Source: Deinococcus sp. KNUC1210
Lineage (GTDB): Bacteria > Deinococcota > Deinococci > Deinococcales > Deinococcaceae
Length of the DNA: 64,000 bases
Assembly (NCBI RefSeq): GCF_022344005.1
Contig: NZ_CP092192.1
Span: 1-64,000 of the forward strand
Reading direction: 5' to 3'
A model generated the notes under the pieces. The model searched no databases. It saw nothing but the letters and a program-made list of their open reading frames with translations, and was not told where the DNA came from. Position 1 is the stretch's first letter. Each line of letters starts with the position of its first letter. This document shows, in pieces, positions 27,928-36,843 of the stretch. The position numbers and the translations under genes were made by a program.

Positions 27928-27965
27928 TTGACAACAGCCGTGCCACGCTCTACTTTATCGGTAAA
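27928..27965 (+). promoter_or_regulatory. Promoter and LacI-type operator of the GH3 operon
   Basis: A consensus -35 TTGACA (27928-27933) is 17 bp from TACTTT (27951-27956). Overlapping the -10 is TTTATCGGTAAA (27954-27965), a near-palindrome with central CG, the usual form of LacI-family operators. The LacI protein encoded downstream would block this promoter, giving self-control of the operon. Confidence 0.75.
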
Positions 27966-28012
27966 GCTAACCTGTCTTCCGCTTGTCCTCTCTGTCCCCG
28001 CGAGGTGCTGTC

Positions 28013-29074
28013 ATGACGCCCCCACCCCTGCCCGTCACGCTGGCCGATGTCGCCCGGCTGGCTGGCGTATCCAAGATGACCGTCTCGAACGTGTTGAACG
28101 AGCGGCCCGGCATGTCGCTGGATACCCGGCGGCGGGTGCAGGCAGCCATCGAGGAGAGCGGGTATGTGGTCAATACCGCCGCCCGCATGCTGACCGGGCG
28201 GCGCATGAACCTGATCGGCGTGATTGCCCCGCGCTACAGCGTGCCCTACGTGACCGAGCTGATTCAGGGCGCGAGTGCCGCCGCCGAAGCTGCCGGAATG
28301 AGCATGGCGGTGTTCACCACCTCGCAGAATGCGGCGCTGGAGCGCGAGCGCGGCGCACTGCTGCGAACCCTGGCCGACGGCGTTCTGCTGATCATGCCCA
28401 CGGCGGGCAGCGGGCAGATGTTCGAGAACGTGGTGCCGGTGGTGACGACCGGGGCAGAGGGCGCGTACAGCGTGCAGGGCGACAACGAGCAGGGCGGGCG
28501 GCTGGCAGCGCACCACCTGCTGTCGCTGGGGCACCGCCGGATTGCCCACATCCGGGGGGCCGACGCACCCGCCGACCACGCGGGCGAGATGCGGGCGCGG
28601 GAGCGCGGCTTTCTGGAAGTGCTGCACGCGGCAGGCGTGGATGTTCCGGCGGTCTATCTGCCGGACAGCAACTCGCAGGAAGACGGCGGCGAGCAGGCAG
28701 CGCGGGCACTGCTGAGCCTGCCGCAGCCACCCAGCGCCATCTTTGCTGCCAACGATGTCGCCGCGTTCGGCACCCTCCGGATGGCTGCCGCACTCGGCCT
28801 GCGGGTGCCCGACGATCTGTCGGTGCTGGGGTTCGACGACGTGACCGCCAGCGCCCTGACCACCCCCGCCCTCACCACCATCCGGCAGCCGCTTCAGGAC
28901 ATGGGGGCCGCCGCCGTGCAGATGCTGCTGGAACTCGGCAGCGGCAAGGTGCCTGCCGTGCCACACCGCATTTTCGAAACGACCCTGATCGTGCGGCAGT
29001 CCACTGCGCCGCCCGGTTCCCTGTTGCTCAGTTCCGCCGACCTTTCGCCCTCTTGTCCCCAGGAGTTCCCATGA
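28013..29074 (+). CDS. LacI-family transcriptional regulator
   Basis: About 353 residues from ATG 28013 with CGAGGTG upstream. The helix-turn-helix is TLADVARLAGVSKMTVSNVLN, followed by the hinge and a sugar-binding core (NLIGVIAPRYSVPYVTEL, LSVLGFDDV, TTIRQPLQDMG). It probably senses a beta-glucoside or its product and represses the GH3, isomerase-like and oxidoreductase genes that follow. Its stop overlaps the natural ATG of the GH3 gene. Confidence 0.93.
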   Translation: MTPPPLPVTLADVARLAGVSKMTVSNVLNERPGMSLDTRRRVQAAIEESGYVVNTAARMLTGRRMNLIGVIAPRYSVPYVTELIQGASAAAEAAGMSMAVFTTSQNAALERERGALLRTLADGVLLIMPTAGSGQMFENVVPVVTTGAEGAYSVQGDNEQGGRLAAHHLLSLGHRRIAHIRGADAPADHAGEMRARERGFLEVLHAAGVDVPAVYLPDSNSQEDGGEQAARALLSLPQPPSAIFAANDVAAFGTLRMAAALGLRVPDDLSVLGFDDVTASALTTPALTTIRQPLQDMGAAAVQMLLELGSGKVPAVPHRIFETTLIVRQSTAPPGSLLLSSADLSPSCPQEFP

Positions 29075-31583
29075 CCCACTCTCCCCCTCCCCCGACCTGA
29101 AAACCCCGCCCGATCTCGATACCCTGCTCGACCAGCTCACCCTCGAAGAGCAGGTGTCGCTGCTGGCCGGTGCCGATTTCTGGCGGACCGTGCCGATTCC
29201 CCGCCTGGGCATTCCCGCCCTGAAGGTCAGCGACGGCCCTGCCGGAGCACGCGGCGGCGGCGCACTGGTCGGCAGTACACACACGGCAGCCTTTCCGGTG
29301 GGCATCGCGCTGGGCAGTACCTGGAACGTGGACCTGCTGCGCGAGGTCGGTGCGGCGCTGGCCCGCGAGGCGCACGACAAGGGCGCAGGCGTGCTGCTGG
29401 CTCCCACCATCAACCTGTTCCGCAGCACCCTGAACGGACGCAACTTCGAGAGCTACGCCGAAGATCCCTTCCTGACCGGCACGCTCGCCACCGCCTACGT
29501 GCAGGGCCTGCAGGCGGCGGGCGTGGCAGCCACCGTCAAGCATTTCGTGGGCAACGAATCGGAATATCAGCGCAACACCATCTCCTCGGATATTCCTGAG
29601 CGGGCACTGCGCGAACTGTATCTGCGCCCCTTCGAGATGGTCGTGAAAGACGCGCAGCCGTGGGCGATCATGACCGCCTACAACAAACTGGACGGCACCT
29701 ACGCCAGCGAGCACCCGCGCCTGCTGGAAGGCATTCTGCGCGGCGAGTGGAAGTTCGACGGTCTGGTGATGAGCGACTGGGGCGGCACCCACAGCGCGGG
29801 CGCGTCGGTGCGGGCGGGGCTGGATCTGGAAATGCCGGGGCCGTCGCGTGCCCGCACCACGCTGCTGAGCGAGGCCGAGCACGACCCTGCCACCCGCGCC
29901 GCCGTGCGCCAGTCGGCCAGAAACGTGCTGCGGCTGATCGAACGTACCGGAACGTTTGCAGACCCCCGCGATGTCAGCGATTCGGCCGAGAAAGGGGAAG
30001 AAGCTCCTGATATCCGCGCCCTGATCCGCCGGGCCGGGGCAGAAGGGATAGTGCTACTGAAAAACGATGGGCTGCTGCCGCTGCCGCAGGGCCTGCGGGT
30101 CGCGGTCATCGGCCCCAATGCCGCCACCGGGCAGGTGATGGGCGGAGGCAGCGCCCAGATGAACGCCCACCGCCGCGTTTCTCCGCTGGAAGGGCTGCGG
30201 GCCGCACTGGGAGAGGAGCGCGTGACCTACGCACTCGGCTGCGACAACGACCGCTTCCTGCCCACGCTGAGCGTCCCGGTGCAGCTCGAATTCTTCGACG
30301 CACAGGGCGTGTCCTGCGGCACCCAGGAACGGGCGGGCAGCGAACAGATGCTCTTCTCGCTGCCGCAGGGCCTGAACGCCGACGACTTCCGGGCCACCAT
30401 GACCCTGACGCTTCAGGCCGAGCACGACGGCGAATACGACCTGAGCCTGTACAGCGCGGGCCTCAGCCGCCTGCGCGTGGACGGCCAGGAGGCGATCGAC
30501 AACTGGACCCACTGGCAACCGGGCGACACCTATTTCAATTTCGGAAGCGACGAGGTGCGGGCCACCCACTTCCTGAAGGCCGGGCCACACACCGCCGTCG
30601 TCGAATTCGCGCCCAAATCGGTCGAGAATACCGTCGCGGCGTTCAGCGCCATGCGGCTGGGATTCCGCCCGCCCACGCCGCAGAACCAGCTGGAAGAGGC
30701 CGTGAGCGCGGCGGCACAGGCCGATGTGGTGGTGCTGTGCGTCGGCACCAACGGCGACTGGGAAACCGAGGGCGTGGACCGCTGGGGGCTTGAACTGCCG
30801 GGCCGTCAGAACGAGCTGATCGGCGCAGTGCTGGCGGCCAATCCGCGCACGGTGGTGCTGCTCCAGACGGGCGGCCCGGTCACGATGCCCTGGCTGGACG
30901 CCGCACCCGCCGTCTTGCAGGCGTGGTTTCCCGGTCAGGAGGCGGGGTTCAGCGTCACCGATGTGCTGCTGGGACAGGCAGACCCCGGCGGCAGACTGCC
31001 CCAGACCTTTCCGCGCAGCCTGCACGACGACCCCGTTCATCCACTCGAACCGGGCCTTCAGTACCCCGGCGAACAGGGGCACGTGGCCTACCAGGAGGGA
31101 CTGTTCATCGGCTACCGGCATGTAGACCGGCACGCACTGACGCCGCTGTTTCCTTTCGGCCACGGCCTGAGTTACACCACGTTCACCCTCACAGACGCGC
31201 AGCTGAGCGCCGAGGTGCTGGAACCAGGCGGAACGCTGCGCGTGCGTGTGCAGGTTCGCAATACCGGGGAACGCAGCGGACAGACGGTGGTGCAGCTGTA
31301 CGTGCGCGAGAAGAACCCCCAGCGGGAGAGGCCCGACAAGGAACTGAAGGGCTTCGCCAAGATGAATCTGAAGGCGGGCGAAACACAGGAGGTACAGCTG
31401 GAGCTGGAAATGCGCTCACTGGCCGCGTTCGACGACACCCGGGCCGCCTGGGTCGCCGACGCGGGCGAATTCGAGGTGCTGCTGGGCCAGAGCAGTGCCG
31501 ATCTGCCGATCACGCTCCATTTCCGACTGCTGGAACAGTGGAGCGAAGGCGTTTCCTCATCGCCCAAGGAGGCACACGCATGA
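29071..31583 (+). CDS. GH3 beta-glucosidase with PA14 insert; 5' end frameshifted
   Basis: The natural start is ATG 29071: it has AGGAG upstream and overlaps the LacI stop (ATGA). In that frame a stop occurs at 29098-29100, because the C-rich tract around 29084-29094 is one base short; adding one C restores a normal N-terminus leading to DTLLDQLTLEEQVSLLAGAD. Otherwise the first start in the main frame is GTG 29154, losing that helix. The rest is a full family 3 enzyme (~809 residues): catalytic Asp in VMSDWGG, a PA14 domain (~375-500), and a C-terminal FnIII-like domain. No signal peptide is visible, so it is probably cytoplasmic. Confidence 0.9.
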
Positions 31584-32404
31584 CCGAACTTCCCGTTTCG
31601 CACCCCGGCACCCTCTCGGTGCAGCTCTACACCTTCCGCGACGCAGTGGCACAGGACACCCCCGGCAGCATCGCCCGCCTGGCACAGCTGGGCTTCCGGT
31701 ACGTCGAACCCTTCGGTCTGGGCACGCGTCACCGATCTGCCGCCGAGCGCATGGAGTCGGTGAAGACGCTGCGCCGCACACTCGACGAGCACGGGATTCA
31801 GGCGTCGTCGGTGCATGCTGCCGCGCCCGTCGGCCCCGAGACTGAAGCGATTCTGGACGAGCTGGAAGTGCTGGGCTCACGGCTCACGGTGGTGTCGTGG
31901 CCCGGCGAGGTGTGGGGCTTCGAGCGCGACGCACTGGCGACCCTCGAAGGCACTCAGCGATTTGCCGAGGCCATGAACACCGCTGCCGCCAACGCAGCCG
32001 GTCGGGGCCTGAAGCTGGGCTACCACAACCACTGGTGGGAATGGAACACGCTCGAAAACGGCCAGAGCGCCTACGACACGTTGCTGAGTCTGCTCGATCC
32101 CGCCGTCTTCACCGAGGTGGATACCTACTGGGCGCAGACGGCAGGCCAGGACCCGGCAACGCTGCTGCACGCGCTGGGCGGGCGCACCCTGGCCCTCCAC
32201 CTGAAGGACGGTCCCGCTCAGCCCGAAGTGCCCCAGGTGCCGCTGGGCGGTGGCGTTGTCGATTACCGCGCTGCCATCATGGCCGCACCTTCAGCCCGCT
32301 GGCACGTTCTGGAGATGGACGCCAGTGCCGGAGACGCCTTCGAGGACGTGGGCCAGAGCGCCCAGACGCTGATCGCGGCAGGGCTGTCGGCATGGGAAGC
32401 ATGA
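31580..32404 (+). CDS. Sugar isomerase/epimerase-like TIM-barrel protein
   Basis: A 274-residue protein. ATG 31580 overlaps the GH3 stop by 4 bp and has AAGGAGG upstream. The fold is of the xylose isomerase-like/AP endonuclease 2 group: LGFRYVEPFG, LKLGYHNHWWEW (metal His), EVDTYWAQTAGQDP and LALHLKDGP. Family members isomerise or epimerise sugars or their derivatives with a divalent metal. It acts with the GH3 enzyme and the dehydrogenase in one operon. Confidence 0.9.
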   Translation: MTELPVSHPGTLSVQLYTFRDAVAQDTPGSIARLAQLGFRYVEPFGLGTRHRSAAERMESVKTLRRTLDEHGIQASSVHAAAPVGPETEAILDELEVLGSRLTVVSWPGEVWGFERDALATLEGTQRFAEAMNTAAANAAGRGLKLGYHNHWWEWNTLENGQSAYDTLLSLLDPAVFTEVDTYWAQTAGQDPATLLHALGGRTLALHLKDGPAQPEVPQVPLGGGVVDYRAAIMAAPSARWHVLEMDASAGDAFEDVGQSAQTLIAAGLSAWEA

Positions 32405-33495
32405 TGACCGAACTGCTGGTGGGAATCGTCGGCACCGGGGTCATCAGCCGCGCCTATCTGGAGATCGCCCGCGACCTGGGACTGTTCCGGGTGGCTGCCG
32501 TGACCGACCTCGACCTGAGCCGCGCCGAGGCACTCGCACAGGAATTCGGGGTGCGTGCCCTGCCGATGGATGAACTGCTGGCCAGCAGCGAGATCGGCGC
32601 GGTGGTCAACCTGACGCCGCCTGCCGCGCACGCCGGGGTGTCGCTGGCAGCCCTGAACGCCGGAAAACACGTCTACAGCGAGAAACCGCTGGCGACCTCC
32701 CGCGAGGACGGACAGGCCATTCTGGAGACGGCGGCCCGACTGGGTCTGCGGGTCGGCTGCGCTCCCGATACCTTCCTGGGGGCAGGTCTTCAGACAGCCC
32801 GTGAGCTGCTGGATGCCGGAACCATCGGCAGACCGGTGGGCGCGGCGGCCTTCTTCATGGGAAGTGGCCCCGAGAGGTGGCACCCCGACCCAGGGTTCTT
32901 CTATCAGCCGGGGGCCGGGCCGCTGTTCGACATGGGGCCGTACTACCTGACAGCGCTGGTGTCGCTGCTCGGCGGCGTCACGCGGGTCAGCGGCAGCGCG
33001 TCGCGGGCGCACGAAGAACGCGTCATCGGAAGTGGAGCACGGCAGGGCGAACGCGTTCCTGTCGCCACGCCCACCCACGTCACGGCGCAGCTGGAGTTCG
33101 GCAGCGGCGTCAGCGCCACCTTTATCGCCAGTTTCGATGTGCAGGCGAGCGAACTGCCACGCATTGAGCTGTACGGCACCGAGGGCACACTGAGCCTGCC
33201 CGATCCCAACACGTTTGGCGGCCCGCTGAAACTGCGCCGCGCGGGTGAGAGCGACTGGACAGAGGTGCCGCTGACCCGGCCCTTCGCCAAGAACGCACGC
33301 GGCATCGGGCTGGCCGACCTGCTCGACGCCGAGGCTCACGGCACGCCACACCGGGCGAGCGGTGAACTGGCCCTCCACATCCTCGACATCATGACGACGG
33401 TGCTGGAAGCCGCCGAACAGGGCCGCAGTCTTCCGCTGAGCAGTCAGGCCAACAGGCCGGAAGCGCTGTCCCCGCACCCGGCCTGGCTGCCCTGA
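32401..33495 (+). CDS. Gfo/Idh/MocA-family oxidoreductase
   Basis: About 364 residues. ATG 32401 or 32404 overlaps the previous stop. An N-terminal NAD(P) fold (VGIVGTGVISRAYLEIA), the EKP motif (YSEKPLATS) and a C-terminal alpha/beta domain with DMGPYYLTAL are all typical. The protein should oxidise or reduce a sugar or inositol-like substrate. The gene set GH3, TIM barrel and Gfo/Idh suggests release of a sugar and conversion through a keto form. Confidence 0.92.
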   Translation: MMTELLVGIVGTGVISRAYLEIARDLGLFRVAAVTDLDLSRAEALAQEFGVRALPMDELLASSEIGAVVNLTPPAAHAGVSLAALNAGKHVYSEKPLATSREDGQAILETAARLGLRVGCAPDTFLGAGLQTARELLDAGTIGRPVGAAAFFMGSGPERWHPDPGFFYQPGAGPLFDMGPYYLTALVSLLGGVTRVSGSASRAHEERVIGSGARQGERVPVATPTHVTAQLEFGSGVSATFIASFDVQASELPRIELYGTEGTLSLPDPNTFGGPLKLRRAGESDWTEVPLTRPFAKNARGIGLADLLDAEAHGTPHRASGELALHILDIMTTVLEAAEQGRSLPLSSQANRPEALSPHPAWLP

Positions 33496-33565
33496 CGCAG
33501 CAGGCACGTCTGAACTGCTGCCCAACAGCCCAACCAACCAGGACATAAGCGGCCAACAATCAACA

Positions 33566-33610
33566 GAAACGGCGCTGAGGACGGAATTCCCGTCACTTCA
33601 GCGCCGTTTC
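33566..33610. terminator. Bidirectional terminator
   Basis: A 13-bp stem (33566-33578 with 33598-33610) whose outer end is GAAAC/GTTTC, with an inner GACGG/CCGTC pairing. It separates the convergent oxidoreductase and CGNR genes. Confidence 0.75.
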
Positions 33611-33631
33611 CTTGCATGGCCCTCTGCTGAC

Positions 33632-34237
33632 TCAGGATTCGGTTCGGCCCTTCTGCGCGACGTGACGACGGTGGCGGGCCTGCTTCTGCTGATTTCCGCA
33701 GCCTTCCATCGAACACCAGCGGCGCGAGGCATTGCGGCTGTCGTCATAGAAAATCAGGTCGCAGCCGGGGTTCTCACACTCTTTCAGGCGGTGCGGTTCC
33801 AGGCGGTGCAGCAGATCGGCAGCACGCCGGGCGATCTGTACATTCGGATCGCTCGGCCCCAGCGGTTCAAAGATCGAGGCCCGCGCAAACGCCTCGCCCT
33901 GGCGCTTCACTTCCAGCCGCTCACGGCCCTGCCCCAGCACCGCGTTCAGCACGTTCAGGCCGCGCTGGGTCGAGGCCTCGTCGGGCTGCCGGTGAGCCAG
34001 TGGACGATAGACCGCGTCCAGTGCGGCCCGCATCCGTCTGGTGCCGTGCAGCAGCGTGTCTTCGTCGAGCTGGGCGGCGTCGGCCTCGCTGAGCAGACCC
34101 GCCTGTACAAACCAGCGCCGCGCCCGCTCGCCCGAGGTCAGCAGTTCGTCGGCCCCTCCGGGCAGTTGGCGGTGAAAGGTGGTATTGACCAGATCGACAC
34201 TGGCATCTCCACCCAGGAACAGAAACTCTTCGGCCAT
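33632..34237 (-). CDS. ABATE/CGNR zinc-finger regulator
   Basis: A 201-residue protein. The N-terminal ABATE domain starts FLFLGGDASVDLVNT. The C-terminal zinc finger reads CENPGCDLIFYDDSRN, then RRWCSMEGCGN, with the CGNR tetrad as CGNQ, followed by a basic tail. The family is proposed to be DNA-binding stress regulators. It starts at ATG 34237 with a TATACT box exactly 6 nt upstream, so it is probably leaderless. The palindrome at 34251-34287 covers its own promoter, which suggests autoregulation and possible control of the divergent YceI gene. Confidence 0.85.
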   Translation of the reverse strand: MAEEFLFLGGDASVDLVNTTFHRQLPGGADELLTSGERARRWFVQAGLLSEADAAQLDEDTLLHGTRRMRAALDAVYRPLAHRQPDEASTQRGLNVLNAVLGQGRERLEVKRQGEAFARASIFEPLGPSDPNVQIARRAADLLHRLEPHRLKECENPGCDLIFYDDSRNASRRWCSMEGCGNQQKQARHRRHVAQKGRTES

Positions 34238-34250
34238 GCATCCAGTATAG

Positions 34251-34287
34251 AACGTAACTTCCGAGAAGTTCAGAAGGAAGTTACGTT
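34251..34287. promoter_or_regulatory. 12-bp palindromic operator at the CGNR promoter
   Basis: AACGTAACTTCC (34251-34262) and its exact complement GGAAGTTACGTT (34276-34287) flank a 13-nt spacer. It lies just upstream of the -10 box (34244-34249) of the CGNR gene, between the divergent genes. It is a candidate binding site for the CGNR protein. Confidence 0.7.
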
Positions 34288-34401
34288 CTTTGGCAGCAGG
34301 GTGCGAAAAAGGGGCGGCATTCCTCGGACAACGGAATGAACCTTCCCGGCAGCAGCCGCGTATCTGTGTTCAGAGACAGCCCCACCCGGGCCGCCCGCGT
34401 C

Positions 34402-34425
34402 CATAACCTTCAAACCCTTCCGAAA
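34402..34425 (+). promoter_or_regulatory. CATAACCTTC half-site upstream of YceI gene
   Basis: CATAACCTTC at 34402-34411 is identical to the left arm of the palindrome before the DM13 gene (51961-51970). The right half is degenerate here. It could be an operator half-site or the -35 element of an ECF-type promoter. Confidence 0.4.
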
Positions 34426-34491
34426 GCAGTTGCAGAAGCCCGGACCAGAATCACCCCGTTTCAGAGCGGGCCTCACCCCAAAGGAGTTGCC

Positions 34492-35130
34492 ATGAACACC
34501 CACACCCTCGACAGCCGCCCTGCCCCCCGTTTCCGCCTGACCCGTCCTCGCCTGTGGCTGGCGGCTGGTGCAGTGGTGGTGCTGGGGGCAGCGGCGGGCA
34601 TCGGCACCCTCAACTATCTGGGACGTGGCCCCTCCCCCATCGAGGTGACGAATACCTCGGGGGCAGCGACCTTCAATTTTCGCGTCACGGGCATTCCGGT
34701 CCCCGGAAAAATCGAGGGTGTGACGCCGCACCTGACCTTCTCGCCCAGCAATCTGAGTGCTGCGCGTGGAACCGTCACGCTGGGCCTGACGCACCTGAAC
34801 ACCGGCATCGCGCTGCGAGACATGCATGCCCGCGAATTTCTGGGCGTCGAGAAGCATCCGGTCGCCACGTTCAACCTGCAAAAACTGAATGTCGCCGGGA
34901 AGATCGCGCCGGGGCAGACGCTGCGGGGCACCGCCGACGGCACGCTGAACCTCAACGGCGTCTCGGTGCCGCTCCAGTCGCCCATCACGCTCACCGAGGC
35001 TGCCGACGGTTCTGTGATCGATGTCAGCACGGGTTTCGACGTGACCTTTGCCCGTCACCACATCTCGATTCCCGGAGCCGACCCCAGGACCGATGTCAAG
35101 GTCGTGTTTCGATTGCCCCTGCGCCAGTAA
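34492..35130 (+). CDS. YceI-family protein, membrane anchored
   Basis: About 212 residues from ATG 34492 with AAGGAG upstream. A basic N-terminus and one membrane helix (LWLAAGAVVVLGAAAGI) lead to a YceI lipocalin-like barrel: ATFNFRVTGIPVPGKIEG, LNTGIALRDMHAREFL, then ATFNLQKL. The family binds polyisoprenoid-type lipids. The membrane anchor, instead of a cleaved signal, keeps it at the outer face of the membrane. A stress-linked role is suggested by the neighbouring CGNR regulator. Confidence 0.9.
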   Translation: MNTHTLDSRPAPRFRLTRPRLWLAAGAVVVLGAAAGIGTLNYLGRGPSPIEVTNTSGAATFNFRVTGIPVPGKIEGVTPHLTFSPSNLSAARGTVTLGLTHLNTGIALRDMHAREFLGVEKHPVATFNLQKLNVAGKIAPGQTLRGTADGTLNLNGVSVPLQSPITLTEAADGSVIDVSTGFDVTFARHHISIPGADPRTDVKVVFRLPLRQ

Positions 35131-35177
35131 GTTCAGTATTCTGCCGTCTGCCGAAAGAGCGGAGAGCAGAAGTTCAG

Positions 35178-35209
35178 GCCGACCTCACGGATTTATTCCG
35201 GAGGTCGGC
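35178..35209. terminator. Terminator after YceI gene
   Basis: GCCGACCTC (35178-35186) pairs with GAGGTCGGC (35201-35209), with an inner CGG/CCG pair. It lies 48 bp after the stop. Confidence 0.65.
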
Positions 35210-35602
35210 TTCGAATCAGGCGCTTCAGCTTCATATCAGAAACAACAGGTAGTCTGGAAATGGGCAAACGAAGCCGCCAGAGCTGCCTTTTTCTTAGTCC
35301 CGGCGAAAATCATCGTGGGCGTTCTCTGAGAAGAGCATCAAACAGGCACTGATGCACAGGATCTCTGTATGAATCACCCGGCTTCTCAATCTGCCCTCGC
35401 CATTCCCTGATTGCAGAGCTTCGAGCAAAGACAGCCCGGCTGCATACTTAGTGAGTGTTTCTATCATCTTTTCGTGGATGGCGTGACGGTATCCGGAACG
35501 CAGAAGTGTTATATTTTCCACGGTACCTTCCACCAAGGCCTCGCCGTTTGAACGCGGCAGCGCGAAACGTGGAGCCGCGTACCTGAAGTTTTCGGAGGAT
35601 TC
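35210..35602. other. Upstream region of the LivK-like gene
   Basis: About 390 bp, locally less GC-rich than the genes. A TATATT box lies at 35510-35515; a matching -35 is not clear. The last bases hold the CGGAGGA ribosome-binding site. A 122-codon minus-strand frame crosses it but looks like chance. Confidence 0.4.
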
Positions 35603-36763
35603 ATGAAGAAACTCGGTCTGTCTGTCCTGACGCTTGGTGCGCTCGCTCTCGGAAGCGCACAAGCCGTCACCGTGATCAAGGTCGCCAGCATGTCACCTCT
35701 CTCCGGCCCCAGCAACGACCAGGGTCTTCAGATCCGCAACGCCACCGAGATGGTCATCAAGGAGAACCGTTCGGCCTTCCTGGCGATGGGCTTCGACCTT
35801 CAGTTCGTCGCCTACGACGACCAGGGCGATCCCACCACCGGCAACGCCAACGCCCGCCGCATCGCCGCCGACAACAGCATCCTGGCGATGGTCGGCACCA
35901 TGAACAGCGGCGTGATCATTCCCAGCAGCGAATCGCTCGCACCCAGCCACGTGGCGATGGTGTCGCCCTCGACCACCAACCCCAAGGTGACCGACCGCGG
36001 CCTTGCCAACGTCAACCGCGTCTGCGCCCGCGACGATGCCCAGGGTCCTGCCGGGGCTGACTTCGCCATCAACACCCTGAAGGCCAAGAAGGTCTACATG
36101 CTGAACGACAAGACCCCGTATGGTCAGGGTCTTGCCGACGCCGCCCAGAAGGAGTTCCAGTCCAAGGGCGTCACCGTCGCTGCCTCGGAAGGCACCGAGG
36201 AGCGCAGCGACTTCTCCAGCATCATCACCAAGATCAAGCTCGCCAAGCCCGACGTGATCTACTTCGGCGGTCTATACGGCCAGATCGGGCCGTTCGCCAA
36301 GCAGCTGCGTGAATCGGGCGTGAACACCCCGGTCATGGGCGGCGACGGCCTCGACAGCCCCGACCTGCTGACCCTCGCGGGCGCCGGAGCCAAGGACGTG
36401 TACTTCAGCACCATCGCGCCACCCCTGAACGTGGTACCTGCCGCCAAGACGGTGGCTGTGCGCTACAAGGCCGCGTACAAGAAGGACATCCAGGGCTACG
36501 GCATCATGGGCTACGACAGCGCGACCGTGGTGGTCAAGGGCATCATGAGTGCCATGAAGGCGAACGGCAACAAGCTGCCCAGCCGCGCCCAGGTCGAAAG
36601 CGCCATCCGCAAGACCAACCTGACCACCGGCACACTGACCGGCCCCATCGACTTCAACAGCGTCGGTGACCGCGTGACCGCCAAGATGTACATTCGCCAG
36701 ATCGACGCCAAGCTGAACGTCACGACCGCCGGTACCGTGGACGTGAAGGCTCCGAAGCCCTGA
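35603..36763 (+). CDS. LivK-type branched-chain amino acid ABC substrate-binding protein
   Basis: A 386-residue exported protein with a signal peptide (MKKLGLSVLTLGALALGSAQ, then A). Type 1 periplasmic-binding fold: VIKVASMSPLSGPSNDQG, VAYDDQGDPTTGNANA, VGTMNSGVIIPSSE, KVYMLNDKTPYGQGLAD. It should capture a branched-chain amino acid or similar amide outside the membrane. No permease or ATPase gene lies nearby, so it must share a remote LivHMGF complex. The codon use suggests high expression, and a strong terminator follows. Confidence 0.93.
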   Translation: MKKLGLSVLTLGALALGSAQAVTVIKVASMSPLSGPSNDQGLQIRNATEMVIKENRSAFLAMGFDLQFVAYDDQGDPTTGNANARRIAADNSILAMVGTMNSGVIIPSSESLAPSHVAMVSPSTTNPKVTDRGLANVNRVCARDDAQGPAGADFAINTLKAKKVYMLNDKTPYGQGLADAAQKEFQSKGVTVAASEGTEERSDFSSIITKIKLAKPDVIYFGGLYGQIGPFAKQLRESGVNTPVMGGDGLDSPDLLTLAGAGAKDVYFSTIAPPLNVVPAAKTVAVRYKAAYKKDIQGYGIMGYDSATVVVKGIMSAMKANGNKLPSRAQVESAIRKTNLTTGTLTGPIDFNSVGDRVTAKMYIRQIDAKLNVTTAGTVDVKAPKP

Positions 36764-36795
36764 TCGGCAGACACCAGTAACGAAAACCCACAGTC

Positions 36796-36829
36796 AAAAG
36801 GGGACAGTTCAGATGAGCTGTCCCCTTTT
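36796..36829. terminator. Terminator between LivK-like gene and ABC ATPase
   Basis: A perfect 12-bp stem with A/T ends (36796-36807, AAAAGGGGACAG, with 36818-36829). It serves both converging transcripts. Confidence 0.8.
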
Positions 36830-36843
36830 CGTGTCTCGCCGCG

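Noticed and set aside
35178..35214. GGTCGGCTTCGAATC, which resembles a tRNA T-loop
   Set aside because: It is part of a terminator stem; no acceptor, D or anticodon stems fit around it.
35294..35662. 122-codon frame on the minus strand before the LivK-like gene
   Set aside because: Overlaps the start of a certain gene on the other strand and shows no motif or good start.
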